6,437 nucleotides of DNA, taken from positions 2,122 to 8,558 of the forward strand of contig NVSP01000047.1 in assembly GCA_002732755.1 (NCBI GenBank). The letters run 5' to 3'. The stretch comes from Phycisphaera sp. Its GTDB lineage: Bacteria; Planctomycetota; Phycisphaerae; Phycisphaerales; UBA1924. A model generated the notes under the pieces. The model ran no database searches. It was given only the letters and a program-made list of their open reading frames with translations, and was not told the DNA's origin. The stretch's first letter is position 1. Each line of letters starts with the position of its first letter. Position numbers and translations under genes: made by a program. Below, in pieces: positions 5,686 to 6,437 of this stretch.

Positions 5686-6437
5686 ACCCCACCGTTCTCA
5701 AAATCAGCGGCAAAGCGATGGATACCCCATCACAAGCGCAATCGCTCTGGCACGCAGTCGCAGCGAAAATAACAAAAGCCCCAGTCGTGATCGTTCACGG
5801 CGGAGGAAAGCAAGTCGATGAACTCCTCACCAAACTAGGCGAACCCATCGATCGGATTGACGGCATCCGAATTACACCCAAATCACAAATAGACATCGTG
5901 GCGGGCGTGCTGGCGGGCCAGGTCAATCTGCACATCATCGGCGCACTCCGAGCCGTGGGTATTCATGCCGTTGGATTAAGCCTCGGCTCGCACGGCGTGC
6001 TCGAATGCGATAAAGACAATTCCCTAAACGTGAGCAACAGCCGAGTCGGAAAACCGATCGTCGGCGATGCACAGCTTGTCCGCACACTCCTTTCGAGTGG
6101 TTACATCCCGGTCATTAGCTCGATCGGCATCGACAACGCCGGCGGCTTGCTCAACATCAACGCCGACGATGCAGCCGCTGCGCTCGCTGTCTCGCTAGAA
6201 GCGCAAACTCTCATCTATGTGTCTGATGTTCAGGGCGTTGCTGACGCACATGGCAAGCATCTCGATGAGGTGGCGACCGAGCACATCGAGAACATGATTG
6301 CCAGCGGCACGGTCACCGGCGGCATGGCGGCCAAACTCCGATCTGCCGCTATCGCACGCAGTCAAGGTGTGCGGCAGGTGCAGATCACTTCCATCTCCGG
6401 CGCAACAGAATACCTGAAAAGTGAACCAACCACATCA
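5682..6437 (+). CDS. argB: Acetylglutamate kinase, 3' end cut by window
   Basis: ArgB phosphorylates N-acetyl-L-glutamate with ATP, the second and usually controlled step of arginine synthesis; its product is the ArgC substrate. The start is GTG 5682 with GGGGAG (5670-5675) 6 bases upstream and a 4-base overlap with the argC stop. All 252 codons in the window are open with no stop, so the gene runs on, but bacterial NAG kinases are about 250-300 residues, so it is close to complete. Motifs are K7-I-S-G (phosphate-binding lysine), HGGGK (39-43), GIRIT (61-65, substrate arginine R63), NINADDAA (158-165) and GGMAAK with K218 (216-221 region in this frame). The KISG form is unusual, KxGG being commoner in this enzyme. 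The protein begins directly at the first beta strand, lacking the roughly 20-residue N-terminal helix of arginine-inhibited enzymes, so it resembles the arginine-insensitive E. coli type (inference). Confidence 0.95.
   Translation, partial: MNPTVLKISGKAMDTPSQAQSLWHAVAAKITKAPVVIVHGGGKQVDELLTKLGEPIDRIDGIRITPKSQIDIVAGVLAGQVNLHIIGALRAVGIHAVGLSLGSHGVLECDKDNSLNVSNSRVGKPIVGDAQLVRTLLSSGYIPVISSIGIDNAGGLLNINADDAAAALAVSLEAQTLIYVSDVQGVADAHGKHLDEVATEHIENMIASGTVTGGMAAKLRSAAIARSQGVRQVQITSISGATEYLKSEPTTS

Overview
The window is ordinary bacterial chromosome: moderately GC-rich by eye, densely coded, with Shine-Dalgarno sites ahead of most genes. A planctomycete-type cytochrome c domain fused to a four-helix membrane domain, together with a very divergent sigma-like protein, points to Planctomycetota, probably the Phycisphaerae. 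That placement is an inference from gene style and not from a marker gene. I see no mobile element, CRISPR array, rRNA, tRNA or phage gene.

Layout. (1) Positions 1-1282, minus strand: a two-gene operon. A TPR-repeat protein (1282-623) is followed by a divergent sigma-70/ECF-like protein (623 to beyond the left edge), joined by a one-base stop/start overlap. (2) Positions 1283-1553: a divergent intergenic region. (3) Positions 1554-2054, plus strand: a small secreted, Arg- and Cys-rich protein of unknown function, followed by a strong 13-bp hairpin. (4) Positions 2204-3115, plus strand: a DUF2231-like membrane domain fused to a single-heme cytochrome c domain, starting at TTG. (5) Positions 3130-4053 (or 4125), minus strand: a protein that looks like a remote DUF5996 member. 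It is convergent with the cytochrome gene and divergent from argR. (6) Positions 4196-6437, plus strand: argR-argC-argB, an arginine biosynthesis operon joined by 4-base overlaps. argB is open at the right edge but almost complete.

How the arginine genes fit together. ArgB phosphorylates N-acetylglutamate and ArgC reduces the product to the semialdehyde, which are steps 2 and 3 of ornithine/arginine synthesis. ArgR, the arginine-responsive repressor, is the first gene of the same transcript. A near-consensus promoter (TTGACA, 17 bp, TATATT) ends only five bases before the argR ATG, so the mRNA is predicted to be leaderless. A degenerate ARG box overlaps the -10, which suggests autoregulation. 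ArgB lacks the N-terminal helix that makes many NAG kinases arginine-sensitive, so control here may rest on transcription.

I did not find a clearly new multi-gene system. The items most worth checking are the leaderless argR promoter, the TPR plus sigma-like pair, the DUF5996-like protein and the orphan secreted protein.
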